Source: Scylla paramamosain | Lineage: Eukaryota; Arthropoda; Malacostraca; Decapoda; Portunidae | Direction of reading: 5' to 3' | Length of the DNA stretch: 64,000 nt | NCBI RefSeq assembly: GCF_035594125.1 | Contig: NC_087178.1 | Location: 11,668,470-11,732,469, forward strand | In this document: positions 29,562 through 40,828 of the stretch, in pieces | Layout: every line of letters starts with the position of its first letter | Numbering within the stretch: position 1 is the stretch's first letter | Notes under the pieces: model-generated | Database searches by the model: none | Told to the model about the DNA's origin: nothing | Seen by the model: only the letters and a program-made list of their open reading frames with translations | Position numbers and translations under genes: made by a program

Positions 29562-29618
29562 GTTGCGTTTACGCAACATGTAATGTGGTCGGACCGCCAC
29601 TTGTTGCATTTGTGCAAC
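29562..29618. promoter_or_regulatory. Right subterminal palindromes of piggyBac P1
   Basis: GTTGCGTTTACGCAAC at 29562-29577 and GTTGCATTTGTGCAAC at 29603-29618 match the left-end palindromes in form and sequence. They lie about 140-200 bp from the right terminus. Confidence 0.55.
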
Positions 29619-29765
29619 AATAGATTTTTTGCAATAAAATGTAAGAAATTGCACATATGGAGTTTTTTTTTATCAAATTTCTGCAGTTTCCTTTCACATT
29701 ATGCATATAGCAAAGCAGCAACATGAAATTCTAACTTTCATTTTTTATCGGCTTAAATGGGTTAA

Positions 29766-29880
29766 CTCCACACCAGTAGGCCTAGGCATCTGTGCTACCA
29801 CTGCACTAGATGCACGGTAATTATTAGAAACTTGTTTTCAAGAAAAAAGTGTCTAGTGCACTGGCAAATATGGTAAATAT
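29766..29880. repeat. Right flank of the GA-linked repeat split by P1
   Basis: CTCCACACCAGTAGGCC and the CACTAGATGCAC / GTCTAGTGCAC hairpin match 3565-3690 in order. Joined to 26719-26768 they rebuild the same repeat. Confidence 0.7.
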
Positions 29881-30690
29881 TTATTTACTTTTCTCAGTGG
29901 AAGGGCTTTGTTGGAAACATTAATTTCTAACAGGTATATGATAAATGGTGACAGGCATTGTCATGAAATGAAGTTTAACAACCCATCTTAAACAGTGGGT
30001 TTTTAATCAGCTAGGGTCTGGGCCTCAAGAAGAACAGAACTCTGGACCCAAGTTTTTATAAGCACATTCCCAGTGTGGCTCATGCAGTTACACTTAGGGG
30101 TGAGTAGCAGTCACTCCAGCTACCACACAAAAAAGTTGCTGTACTCCACTCAACTTACTACTCCAGGTGGGCATTCCAGTCAACATTCCAGCTAAGTACT
30201 CTGACCAGTCTCAGGCCTGTGCACTATTAGGTACTTAGTTAAGCTTAGGTCTGCCACTAACATACTATAACTTGGGCTTGCCATCAATGCATATTGATGC
30301 CAAGTTCCCAAATGTGTATCGCTTGCCACACTTCCACAAGGAGAGCTACATTTCCACTTCATAGGTGTTTCACTGATTGATTTTTTTGGTAATATCATAC
30401 ACATAACATACACAATACACAATTCTTAAGTATGTCATTGTGTAGATCTCTTAATTTATATTTTGTATGTTAATTCCCACAAATGTACACCACAAATCTG
30501 TATTACGGAAAAATGTTTTCTATTTTAAAACATTTATTGAAAATTCAAGAAACGAAACAAGAGCAAAGTAGTGTTTTTTTTGACAGAATTTATTCAATAA
30601 AGCCTCTTTCAGCATCAACCACATCATCACAATCAGATCATCTCAAAATTGAGAGGATAAGAATTTTACAATACTAGGAGACAAATTTTG
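29881..30690. other. No gene seen
   Basis: Unassigned sequence between the repeat flank and the mariner remnant. The right part may include the 3' non-coding end of that transposon, but I found no terminal repeat. Confidence 0.4.
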
Positions 30691-31600
30691 AAATGCCTGG
30701 CAGATTCTCTACCTCAGCTCAGCTTCATTGTTATGGGTAGTCTTTTTAGTGATCCTTTTAACTGCTCCTCCATACAAAATAGTCAAAGGGATTGTAGTCA
30801 GGTTAGTTTAGAGGCAACATACCTGGGGTAACATGGTAAAAAAAAAAATTATCCTCAAGCCACTTCTGATTTTTCCTGGCCTTGTGTGCTGATGCAGAAT
30901 CTTGCTAGAACAAGTATTGTCTTCTGCAGCAACTTCCAAGGCTTGATTATGGTTGCTAGAACTTCTTGGTTCTTTTTTGGTTCTATTTTGGTTCACTCTC
31001 AGGCCTTCTTTAATGATGTGTGTGGCATAACATGCCTGTCACTGCTGACAACACCAAAGACCACAATGTGAACAGAAAACTTTGTTTTCATGATTCTGGG
31101 CACATCTTTAGGACACATAGCCAACTATCTATTGTTCTGCTTGTTGTGCACTCATCCTGGCAAAAGATTTTCTCATCAGAAAAGAAAAAAAAAACTTGCT
31201 GTTTACAAGATTTGTTTTTGTCATTTCAGTGAGCAGTCCCATCCACATTTTGTGGAGTTATTGCAAGGATCTTCAGTCAGAATGCTTTCAGAATGGCACA
31301 AACACAGAAATTTCAAGGATTGAGATGGAGGGATCAGTGTCATTGAGTTGCTGCACATACAAAATTAAATTGCCACTCTTCACTCCTCAATTGCATGTCT
31401 CTGGCAGTCATGATCTCCACATCAAGGTCAGGATCTACTAACAGCTTCCTAATTCTCTGGACTGTCCTCAGTGGCAACTTCAACTATGATGACATTGTTG
31501 GTCATCCCAGTTCAGATGGAGTAAACTATCACCTTCCTTCTGCACTCCTCAGGCAACTCATAACCATTTGTTCTGTTTGGGATCTGCATTCTTTGAAGCC
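30690..31600 (-). pseudogene. Tc1/mariner-like transposase remnant
   Basis: Minus-strand pieces follow mariner order: a helix-turn-helix remnant LPLRTVQRIRKLLVDPD near 31430-31480; FSDEKIFCQDECTT with the first Asp at about 31175; VFGVVSSDRHVMPHTS near 31030-31080; QDSASAHKAR-like sequence with the second Asp near 30900; and TDYNPFDYFVW with the third Asp near 30798. The last two are about 34 codons apart, the mariner spacing. Stops and frameshifts are frequent. Inverted termini were not found. Confidence 0.75.
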
Positions 31601-31731
31601 TAAGTGTAAACTGAAAATCCTGAATTAATAGTGTGGATGCAGAAAATCTAGTTCTATCTGGATTTTTCCAGTTAAAACACAGCAATTCTACTTTCGCATC
31701 CTGTATCTTTTCAATTAGTAGGCGTTCTTGT

Positions 31732-31803
31732 TCATTCTAAATTTCCTAAATCCATCTCATGTTCCTGTTCATCCAACTCCATTGTGTCTTCATAGCACTT
31801 GCT
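31732..31803 (-). CDS. Candidate terminal exon of an unknown host gene
   Basis: On the minus strand TTTTGCTTGTCATTTCAG, a good 3' splice site, is followed by 23 codons (SKCYEDTMELDEQEHEMDLG onward) and a TGA at 31732-31734. The phase is 0 and fits the 3' phase of the candidate exon at 32558-32714. The peptide is acidic with no domain I recognise. It could be a chance match or part of a decayed transposon gene; transcript data would decide. Confidence 0.3.
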   Translation of the reverse strand, partial: SKCYEDTMELDEQEHEMDLGNLE

Positions 31804-32089
31804 CTGAAATGACAAGCAAAATATCCTTTAGATAGGACATCTCAAAGCCAGGGATTTAAAATTTTGGTGCCTGTTAATGCCAGAGGCAAAAGGTATCTCA
31901 ATTGATTGTGATCCAGATGGTGTCTCAGCTGATCAAGAGGCAGAGGATGTGACAGATGCTTGAGAGATAGTGATCACAAACTGGTGTTGCGAGTTTGTGG
32001 CCTGATTGTGAGAGGGACATGCAGTACCACAGTACTTGGAACATAGCCTTAAGTGCCAAAAATAAAAGAATATTATCAGTCATATTACA

Positions 32090-32215
<126 letters not shown>

Positions 32216-32557
32216 TACATGGCCACCCCAAACAAGAAAAGATAATTAAAGCGACCAACAGGTTCCCCAAAATTTATTGCAAGTGCATAGAGCTAAAATT
32301 ATATTTCTAAGACAGCAGATAATCAATGGAATTATTCTGTATATTCCTAATATACAGAATATATATAATTGTATATAATTGTATTCCTGTATATTTGTTT
32401 TTAGTTAGGCAAATATCTTATGACTTTTCTGATCATGTGAAATAGTTTTCAATTAAAACTTTTGACTACATTTTTCCGGTTGTTTCCTTTTAAGGGTCTT
32501 TATTGTACTTATTACTTCTGTTTTGTCAGATAAAAAAATATTACAGAAAATACTTAC

Positions 32558-32714
32558 TTCCTGGTCTGTCAGTTCCCAGAATTCTGAAGAGTCTAACTCT
32601 TGAGAAATGATGGTGAGCACAGTAGCTGTGTTCACATTATCCATCTTCTTGTTTGGAGATCCCTCATCTGTCTTCATGCATTGTCTCTTGTCTGTATTAT
32701 ATTTCTTCTTGGCT
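32558..32714 (-). CDS. Candidate internal exon of an unknown host gene
   Basis: The minus strand reads CTCTTCACATTTGCCAG, a plausible acceptor, then 157 bp open in one frame, then GTAAGT, a consensus donor. The 52 codons include MKTDEGSPNKKMDNVNTATV and DSSEFWELTDQE. No known domain is recognised. The exon ends in phase 0, compatible with 31732-31803. The next region upstream is the LINE nest, so any 5' exon would lie beyond a very long intron. Confidence 0.35.
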
Positions 32715-32829
32715 CTGGCAAATGTGAAGAGAATTATTAATATTTAAACATTCACAGATAAATCTGAATTAAACTTTCAAAATGATACCTAAATAATCCA
32801 TGCACTATTAAATATGTATTTACCTAGTT

Positions 32830-33687
32830 GTGAGATACAGGATAAGTGCCACACTAGATTCATGCTGTCCCATCTCCATATTGACTTATCCAAATTTTCT
32901 TTAAATTTATGAACTGTCTTGGCACACACAGTCTCATCAGTAAGTTAATTCCACACTGCTATGCTTCTGTGAGAAAAGCCATGTTCCTTAATGTCTGTTC
33001 TGCAAACACTCCTTTTCAATTTTCTTCCATGTCCTCTGGTACCTCTCGTATCTGGTATCACAAGGTCATCCTTGTCCAACTTTTCCATCCCTTCCAGTAT
33101 TCTATATAGTGCTATTAAATCACCTCTTTAATTTTTTCCAGTGTAGTCAGACCCAATCTCTTCAACCTCTCTATAACTATACCCTCTTAGGCTTGTAGGG
33201 ATTTTTGCTGCAGCTCTCTGAATTCTTTCTAGCTTTCTGATATCTTTCTTCATACTTGGTGACCACACTAATCTTGGACATATTGTTATCAGTTTTTTTT
33301 TATCATATCTTCACCAATAAAGGTGAGTGCCATCTTGATGTTTCTCAGCATATTATATGTTTCTCCAGTGATCTTGTTAATATGCTCTGCAAACAACAGT
33401 TTATTAGAATTGGTTAATCCCAGATTTTTCTTCTGTTCTTAAAGTAATTTTCTCATTTCCCAAATAGTAGTTGTCTTCTGTTCTTTTTGCACTCTTTCCA
33501 AACTTCACCACACTGCATTTCTTGGCATTAAACTCCATGTTCCATCTCAACAACCATTCATTTATCTTAATTAAGTCTTGATTCAGACTTTCACAGTCTT
33601 TTTATTTGTTACTTTTCTCATAATCTTAGCATCATCAGCAAAGAGGCTTATGTAGCTTGTCACTCCTCTTGTCATGTCATTTACATA
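32830..33687 (-). pseudogene. LINE L3 RT C-terminal half
   Basis: The minus strand contains YVNDMTRGVTSYISLFADDA with the catalytic FADD (near 33640), then degraded RT thumb and C-terminal domain to 32830. Stops and frameshifts are frequent. The reading resumes on the far side of the Tigger insertion at 34456. Confidence 0.8.
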
Positions 33688-33689
33688 TA

Positions 33690-34455
33690 CAGTAAAATCC
33701 CTTTCATCTGGCATTTGAGTATCCAGCAGCTTCAAGTATCTGGCACATTTTTCCCTGAGCCTTAAAATCAATAAAAAATCAGTGTGTACCCATAAAATCA
33801 ATTAAAATTCCCACGCGAGGCATACTTTGTCCCCTCGCCACCAGAGCACACTGCTTTGCGCCACCCGCGGCCCACTGCACTGTGTTTACTCAGTGACTCA
33901 GTCCTGCGTGTGCACTGTTTATCGCCTGACGCCTTCATAATGCTAAAGTTGTAGAAAAGAGGAAGCATGTTGTGCTTACACTTAAGCAGAAGGTAGACAT
34001 TTGTCGATGATTAGAGAGAGGTGAAAGCAGACTGCAACTAATGGCGGAATATGGTGTGGGCTCATTAACTATTTATGACATTAAATCCCAAATGAAAAAG
34101 TTGCGGGATTACATGAAAGCCATTGACACCCCAAAGGCAGCGGAAAATCATCACACACTGCAGTATCATCGTGGTGAAATGATGGACAAAGTATTATACG
34201 AGTGATTCAGCTTGAAAAGATCAGAAGGAGTCACAATTACAGGCCCAATGCTACAACTGTGTGTAGGTGAGTGTGAGGTGGCAGTGCGGGTGGCGACGCA
34301 CGGCACGGCGATCAGCTGATCTTTGTTGTAATAAGATGCGTGAGTGTAGGGTGGTGATTGTGGACATAATTTCACTTCTATTCAAGTATCTGGCAATATT
34401 CAAGTATCCGGCATGTCGGTGGTCCTGTGGATGCTGGATAAGAGGGATTTTACTG
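33690..34455 (+). mobile_element. Tigger/pogo-like transposon, internally deleted
   Basis: Ends are inverted repeats starting CAGTAAAATCCCT (33690 and complement at 34455), with TA on both sides (33688-33689 and 34456-34457), typical of pogo/Tigger elements. Inside, 33955-34204 reads the transposase helix-turn-helix (KRKHVVLTLKQKVDICR, a TGA, then LERGESRLQLMAEYGVGSL and MKKLRDYM). The DDE domain is absent. At 766 bp it is a deletion derivative inserted in the RT of LINE L3. Confidence 0.9.
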
Positions 34456-34457
34456 TA

Positions 34458-35449
34458 TTGCAAACATAAATGGTGCTACTAATGATAATTGTAGAACTCA
34501 TTTCAACTGTGATTACTGTCCTCATTTCTCTGTCTGTCAAAAAGTCAGTCATCCATTTTTAATAATGATCCTCCCAGTCCAATATTTTTCAATTTCCATA
34601 TTAGCCTTTTGTATGGTACTTTATCAAATGCTTTTGTTAGGTCCAAGTATATGCAGTCAGTGCGTCTGTCTGTCTCTTGCACTATGTCCATTACTTTTGA
34701 GAAGAAGCTTATCAGATTGTTACACAAGATCATCCTTCTCTAAATCTGAATTGTCTCTTTGTTATCACATTGTTGTCTTCCAGGTATTTCACCTATCTGC
34801 TCTTGATGATGATCTTTTCATAAATCTATGATGCCACACTTGATCTATACTGGTCTATGATCTAATTTGTCTTCTTTACTTCCAGTTTTGTGATTTGGGG
34901 TAATATCCACCCATTTCCAATCTTTAGGTACTCTTCCTTCCAGCAGGGTGGCACTGATTATATTGTGTATCACTTTGGCTAGTTGTGAACAGCACTCCTT
35001 TAGAATCCAGTTCAACACACCATCAGGTCCAATTGCTTTCCTTACATCCAGCTCTTCCAACAATCTCTACTTCTGATGATGATGTTATTACCTCTTTCAG
35101 ACTATTCTCATTTTCTATTGTTATCTTTTCTTCCCTAAAATAATTTTCCTTAGTAAACACTGAGTGGAAGTATCTGTTGAACACTTCTGCCATCTCTACT
35201 GGGCCTCTGACTGTTTTCTTCTCCAACTTTTTACTCTGCTGATGTCTTCTTTAATCTTCAATTTTCCATTGATAAATCTATAAAACAGTTTTGGTAGATC
35301 TTTACATTCATCCACAACATTCTTTTTGTAATTCTTCAGCTCATCTCAGCGTATTTTGACATATTTGTTCCTATTTCTTATATAATTAGTCTACAAGTAA
35401 ATTTTTATTTTCCCTCCACTTGTTCCATGCTTTTCTCTCTCCAGTCTAA
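34458..35449 (-). pseudogene. LINE L3 RT N-terminal half and linker
   Basis: Segments read DLTKAFDKVPYKRLIWKLK (34545-34733), a decayed palm start, and MLEELDVRKAIGPDGVLNWI with RVPKDWKWVDITPNHKTGS (34845-35063). 35023-35226 holds the linker (PVEMAEVFNRYFHSVF). It stops at the AATTTT where DIRS A is inserted. Confidence 0.8.
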
Positions 35450-35527
35450 TTTTACTTCGGCAAATCACTTGTCTGCTAGATGGTGCCGTTCACATGAGAT
35501 ACACTACACTTCGCCACACAGTCAGTT
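35450..35527 (+). repeat. DIRS A left inverted terminal repeat
   Basis: Starts TTTTACTTCGGCAAATCAC. The outer part is the complement of 40389-40441, and the part GTTCACATGAGATACACTAC (about 35486-35527) is the complement of 40646-40682 in the right terminus. Confidence 0.88.
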
Positions 35528-35647
35528 ACTACGCAGACACCACACAAGTCGGATGTCGGTCCCGCCTCCTGTTCTGTTGTTACGACTTCTGTTATCGAGG
35601 AGTGATAGGAATATTACAGTTTTCTTGTTTGGATTGTGTATTATGAT

Positions 35648-35893
35648 TTCCATTACCTGTTATAAGGGTGGAATATTGTCTTTAGTTATCCGTTACCTGA
35701 TTATAGGGCGGAGTATTGCCTATGGATATCCGTTATCTGATAAGGGCGGAGTGTTGCCTATTTGAATCCGTTACCTGATTTAAGGGCGGATTATGGACTA
35801 TAAATATCCGTTACCTTGTATAAGGGCGGATTATTGATTACATGATATCCGTTACTTGGTATAAGGCGGATTATTGGCAAATATTTTATGCTA
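35648..35893 (+). repeat. Six tandem copies of a 40-bp unit in the DIRS A leader
   Basis: Each unit has the form TCCGTTACCTGATTTAAGGG followed by CGGATTATTG and a short AT-rich link, with copy-to-copy changes. TCCG and CGGA within a unit can pair, so each could form a small hairpin. The array lies between the terminal repeat and ORF1. DIRS B lacks it. Confidence 0.85.
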
Positions 35894-36144
35894 TATATAT
35901 ATATAACAATATTTGGGCACTCTCGTGAGCCGACATAGGTGCGAGATGGTTCCATCTTGTTACCCATTATTGGGGCAAGAGGAATATTGCCTTATTTACA
36001 AGCCTGGGGGCATTTGACTTCCCAGATTACTATAAGGAAGGAGTTTTTGATTTAAAGTTACCCTGTGTGTGAGGTTAAGGCACCCGTGGGGTTATAAAAG
36101 GAACTGCTGTTAAAAGGGGTGGCATCTTGTTAACATTAGCCGCC

Positions 36145-37345
36145 ATGTCTAGGACGCCTTCTGATGCTTGCCCCAGTCCTGAGAGATTCAGAACTACCAG
36201 CATGCCATGCACCTCAGCTAAGGTAAAGGAACTACACAAGGGGAGTAAACATGAAGAAAGATCCAGATCTAAGAGCCGTTCTACTCGTCATGAGAGGTTA
36301 AGTTACTCTCGGTCACCTTCCCCTTCTCCAAAATACGCTGGTGAAGACAGCACTGCGCCTTCTTTGGGCATGATTATGGATGCTTTGACTGAGTTGAAGA
36401 AAGACATGGACAAGCTTAAGAAGGAAAATAGGGCTGTGAAGTCAAAAGCAGTTCATAACAATGCTCCCCTGTAGGTGTCAAATAATACTTTGATGCCTGA
36501 TTCTCAGGAATCACAGGCAGGATTTTCTGGATTTAGAACTCCACTGAGGGAGGACAGTGATGAGGAAGAGGAAATCCAGAGGGATGTTCCTCATGATAGT
36601 ATATTGTTACAAGGTGCTAAGAATTATGGACCCATGGAAACTGTCTCAAAAGAACTTGACAAGGAAATTGCTGCAATGGTGAACCACCTGTTTATTAATG
36701 GCATGAGGCAGGAAGATTACAAAGCCATTGTAGAGGATGAGGTGACATTTAGACCAAATAACTGCCATGCATTAACTCAAGTGGATTGCAACCCACAGGT
36801 CCTGGACGCGCTGCCTGCAGAGGCAAAGAAGGCAGACTTCCGCTTAAGGGAAGTGGGAAAAAGATATTACCAAGGCAGCTACTATTGTTGTAAAATCGCT
36901 TATTGTGCTAGATAAGGTGGCACATGATGAAGAGCACCAAATTATTGCAAATGAGGTGGCCATGCTCAATGGTGCATTGGCATTATTGGGTAATGCCCAC
37001 TACAGAAATAACTTGAACAGGCGACATATCATAAAGAGGGACATTAATCCCAAATATTCTCATTTGTGTGCTGACAAGGCTCCCATGACGGGTCTATTGT
37101 TTGGGGATGACCTGTCACGAGCCAACAGAAATATTGAGGAGGCAGAAAGGCTGGAAACCAAATTCACTTTTAAGAAGCCTACATCTTGGACTGCAAGCAG
37201 TGGCAGATTTGGTGGAGGTAAACAATGTAACTTTTTTGCCAAGGCCTCCTCCTGTGGATTCCCATCCAGATATCAGCCGTATGGTTTTCGCAGGATGCCC
37301 TCCAGTGGTGAACACAGGCGCTCCTACCCTGCTCCTACCCTGTGA
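36145..37345 (+). pseudogene. DIRS A ORF1 (gag-like), broken
   Basis: The protein starts MSRTPSDACPSPERF at 36145, the same Ser/Pro-rich style as in DIRS B. A TAG at 36472-36474 interrupts it, and a one-base shift near 36860 moves the frame. Shared blocks with DIRS B include FINGMRQEDYKAIVEDEV, RPNNCHAL and AMLNGALALLGNAHYRNNL. The C-terminus is Gly/Arg/Phe-rich, possibly for nucleic acid binding. DIRS ORF1 products are taken to be capsid-like; no zinc knuckle is seen here. Confidence 0.88.
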
Positions 37346-37382
37346 GAGGCCGGGGTCAACATAACCCCCGGCGTTAACCCAA

Positions 37383-39418
37383 GTGAAAGAACAATTTGAG
37401 GCTGGGCAACTTCACAAGTTTATCAATAAATGGTGTGTGATTACAAGTGACCTGTTCATTTTGGATATGGTGGAACATTATCATCTGAATATAGATGAAG
37501 CTAATATCGGATATTTATTTAGAGAGGATATACAGTATGTCTTTAGTGAGGAAGATAAACTGATTATGCATTAGGAGGTTAAAAAATTGTTAGAGATAAA
37601 GGCCATCATAGAGACACATGGACAGGATCAACAAATACTTTCACCAGTTTTTCTGAGGAAGAATAAGACGGGGGATTATAGGATGGTGTTAAATCTTGAA
37701 AAACTGAACAGGCATGTAGAATATACTCATTTTAAAATGGAAAATTTTGAACAAGTATTACAGTTGCTTAGTCAAGGAGATTATATGGCTTCTATAGACC
37801 TTAAGAAAGCCTATTATTCAGTAAAAATTGAAGAGGAACAACAAAAATATCTGTGTTTTAGATGGCTGGATAAGATTTACCAGTTCACATGTCTACCTAA
37901 CGGGTTTTCGGATGGTCCTCGTCTATTTACAAAACTTCTGAAGCCAATTTTCTCTACACTTAGGCATAAAAAGCCACAACATCACTAGTTATATTGATGA
38001 TACGCTTCTGTATAGTAGCTCTTTGCTGAGATGTTTTGATTGTATGAATGACAACATTCAGTTGTTACAGAGTGTAGGTTTCTGCATAAATGTGGAGAAA
38101 TCTGTTTTATGTCCCACTACGCGTATTGAGTATTTAGGTAACGTGATAGATTTGGTGGCCATGACAGTTACCTTGCCGGCGTGTAGGAGGGATGAGATTA
38201 TACAGCATTGCTCTCTTTTAGTCAATAGACAGAAAGAAAAAATTAGAATTGTGGCAAGAGTGATTGGCCTGCTGCTGGCAGCAATCCCAGCTGTAGAGAT
38301 GGGGAAGATGCACTATAGGAGGATGGAAAGAGCAAAGATCAAGGCTTTGGAAGAGGCATGTGGAGACTTTAATAGATGGATGAACATTACAGAGGAGATT
38401 AGAACAGATTTAAACCGGTGGATTAAGAAATTGGAGAATCAAAACAGGAAAATATTCAGAAATGCACCAGATACTGAGTTGTTCACAGATGCTTAAAATC
38501 TAGGATGGGCAGGTTGCCAAAATAGCATCACTACCAATGGCAGATGGTCCCCTGAAGAGGTGCGTTCGCACATTAATGCGTGAATTATTGGCTATGTTAT
38601 TCTCATTGAGATCTTTTACACATCTCCTTAGAGGTTTACACGTCAGGGTGTTATGTGATAACACCACAGCGATTAATTACGTGAATGAGATGGGAGGTGT
38701 TAAGTCAATAGTTTGTGATGACATTAGTAGGAACATCTGGGAATGGTGTCTTAGTAATGGGGTATGGCTGACAGCTTCCCACATACCAGGCAAATATAAC
38801 GTCATGGCCGACGAGGCATCATGTTCCTTTAATGACGGACATGAGTGGCAGCTGAATGAGATGATATTTAAGGAATTGTGTTCTATATTTGGGAATCCTT
38901 GTATAGACCTATTCGCTTCATGTTTGAACAAACAAATGACTCCATTCTGTGCATGGACACCAGATCCAGAGGCTGCATATATTGATGCAGTTACAATTCC
39001 GTGGGCTAAATTTAAATTGGTTTACCTCTTTCCTCCCTTCTCTCTGATCTCTAGATGTCTGCAGAAGTTAAGAGAGGAAAAGACCAGAGGATAGATCATA
39101 GTGCTACTTTGGCCATCACAACCGTGGATGGGGGTGCTCCTTCAGATGCTAGTAGACGACCCTCGGGTCATACAGAGAAGAAAAAATGTGCTAATGCATC
39201 CGTCAACTGCTGAGGAACACTCAATAATGAAACACACAAATTTGATGGCTTGTCAGTTGTCCGGAAACAACTTGGAGAACATGGCATATCTAAAGAAGGT
39301 ACGTAAATCATTATGGCCTCTTGGAAACCAGCAACAGGTAGACAATACAATACTCACATCAAGAGGTGGACACTCTTTTGTAGTAGAGGGAACATTAATC
39401 CCATTGCACCATCTATAG
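37383..39418 (+). pseudogene. DIRS A reverse transcriptase / RNase H, broken
   Basis: RT palm motifs SIDLKKAYYS (37800) and SYIDDTLLYSS (37987) are present. RNase H shows ELFTDA (38477), RELLAMLFSLRSF (38575) and VLCDNTTAINYVNEMGG (38650). The C-terminal part has IDLFASCLNKQ and YLFPPFSLISRCLQKLREE. Lesions are a TAG at 37572, a frameshift near 37965, a TAA at 38494 with loss of frame to 38537, and a TAG at 39092. The RT part matches 1-910 exactly. Confidence 0.9.
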
Positions 39419-40236
39419 CAGATATATTAAACTTTCTGTCTCATAACTTTCAAAGGAATGTGGGTTATGAAAGCATTAACACGGCGAGAGGGACTCTATC
39501 TGCAATAGGAATTATGGTGGAAGGCTGCAGAGCGGGCAATCACCCACTTGTCAACAGATTTCTGCGGGGAGTCTTCAACTTACGCCCTTCTACACCCAGG
39601 TATGCGACGACCTGGGATGTGAAACTTGTATTACAAAAGATAAGACTCATGGAACCACTACACAGCCTAACATTGAAAGACTTATCGCTAAAAATGGTGA
39701 TGCTGATGGCAATGACACAAGCAGCCAGGATCCAAACTTTGCACTTATTGTTGGTGAATATGGCATTTGGAGAAGAATCTGTTACAGTTTTGTTCAGAGG
39801 TAACATCAAGCAATGCAGGCCAAAATTTAATGTTCGTACTATTGTGTTTAAAGCTTATCCTCAGGATTACAGATTGTGTGTAGTTAAGGCTATGAAAGAA
39901 TATATAGAAAGAACTGAGAGGCTAAGGACAGAATCTGGAAATGCAGATGGGAGACTACTCATAAGTTATATAAAACCTCATAGGAGTGTTTCTAAGGACA
40001 TGGTGGCAAGGTGGCTTAAGACCATGTTATGTAAGTGTGGGATTGATACCAAGAGGTACACAGCAGGTAGTATTAGACCTGTGTCAGTGTCTAAGGCCAA
40101 GGCACTGGATGTGCCTATTGCCACCATCATGGCAAAAGCTGGTTGGGTGCAGGATGCCACATTTGCTAAATATTATAATAAGGATATACAAGGGGAAATA
40201 GACCCTTTTCAAGAAGCAGTGCTAGGCTCAGTATAA
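39313..40236 (+). CDS. DIRS A tyrosine recombinase
   Basis: This 307-codon frame is open and overlaps the end of the RT/RNase H frame. The start MASWKPATGRQYNTHIKRW sits at the core-binding domain. The catalytic domain shows TQAARIQTLHLL (first Arg), AGSIRPVSVSKA (second Arg) and a final WVQDATFAKYYNK with the nucleophilic Tyr. The position usually occupied by His in HxxR is Gly, as in DIRS B. In DIRS elements this enzyme inserts the circular cDNA. DIRS B has about 85 extra N-terminal codons, so this copy may be shortened at its N-terminus. Confidence 0.88.
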   Translation: MASWKPATGRQYNTHIKRWTLFCSRGNINPIAPSIADILNFLSHNFQRNVGYESINTARGTLSAIGIMVEGCRAGNHPLVNRFLRGVFNLRPSTPRYATTWDVKLVLQKIRLMEPLHSLTLKDLSLKMVMLMAMTQAARIQTLHLLLVNMAFGEESVTVLFRGNIKQCRPKFNVRTIVFKAYPQDYRLCVVKAMKEYIERTERLRTESGNADGRLLISYIKPHRSVSKDMVARWLKTMLCKCGIDTKRYTAGSIRPVSVSKAKALDVPIATIMAKAGWVQDATFAKYYNKDIQGEIDPFQEAVLGSV

Positions 40237-40388
40237 TGTAAGGTTTAAAATGTTATCAGCAGTAAAAATCATGTTCTATTTTCATAAATGACAATGGGGT
40301 TTTTGTAAAAGGAACTTTTATTTACACCTATTTACAAAATGTGAATTTTGACAGAACCCTTTACATACAACACCCACATGACTTTAAA

Positions 40389-40768
40389 ATCTCATGTGAA
40401 CGTCACCATCTAGCAGACAAGTGATTTGCCGAAGTAAAATTACAGAAGTACATGAGACTTACTGTAGGTTAGTTGAAATGTGCTTCGGATTTTGCAAGGC
40501 ACATCACGTCTGCTAGATGGTAGAGTTCACATGCCCTCCACTCCCTCCCTTTGTTAATTGATGATTCTTGGTTTACACAACAAAAATTCACTGACTGGAA
40601 GGGTTGGGAGATAATATTTCATGTGGGAAGTTGTATCTTTAAAGACTGACTGTGTGGCGAAGTGTAGTGTATCTCATGTGAACTCTACCATCTAGCAGAC
40701 GTGATGTGCCTCGCAAAATCCGAAGCACATTTCAACTAACCTACGGTAAGTCTCATGTACTTCTGTAA
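40389..40768 (+). repeat. DIRS A internal complementary region and right terminus
   Basis: 40389-40441 is the complement of the left end. 40441-40531 is the complement of the right end (40675-40766). Joined, they spell the complement of right end plus left end, meeting at TAATTTTA. 40646-40682 is the complement of the inner left terminal repeat. This is the DIRS-1 layout, in which the internal region serves as template for the circle junction. Confidence 0.88.
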
Positions 40769-40828
40769 TTTTAGCACATCTCTTATTATACCAATTCTTC
40801 TTAAATATGTTCTTCATTGATTTCTTAG

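Larger units (their letters stand above)
26769..29761 (+). mobile_element. piggyBac-family transposon P1
   Basis: The element is flanked by TTAA at 26765-26768 and 29762-29765. Ends are short imperfect inverted repeats, CCCATTTGCGCTG at the left and CCCATTTAAGCCG (complement) at the right. It carries a decayed transposase on the plus strand. Comparison with the uninterrupted repeat at 3515-3600 confirms both edges. Palindromes of the form GTTGCG-nnnn-CGCAAC recur near both ends. Confidence 0.94.
35448..40768 (+). mobile_element. DIRS-type retrotransposon A
   Basis: A 5.3-kb element has ORF1, an RT/RNase H ORF and a tyrosine recombinase, bounded by inverted termini and an internal complementary region. 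The left boundary is in AATTTT (35448-35453) and the right in AATTTT (40767-40772), within LINE L3. No target duplication beyond the shared AATTTT core is seen, as expected for recombinase-mediated insertion of a circle. ORF1 and RT are broken; the recombinase frame is open. Confidence 0.93.
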
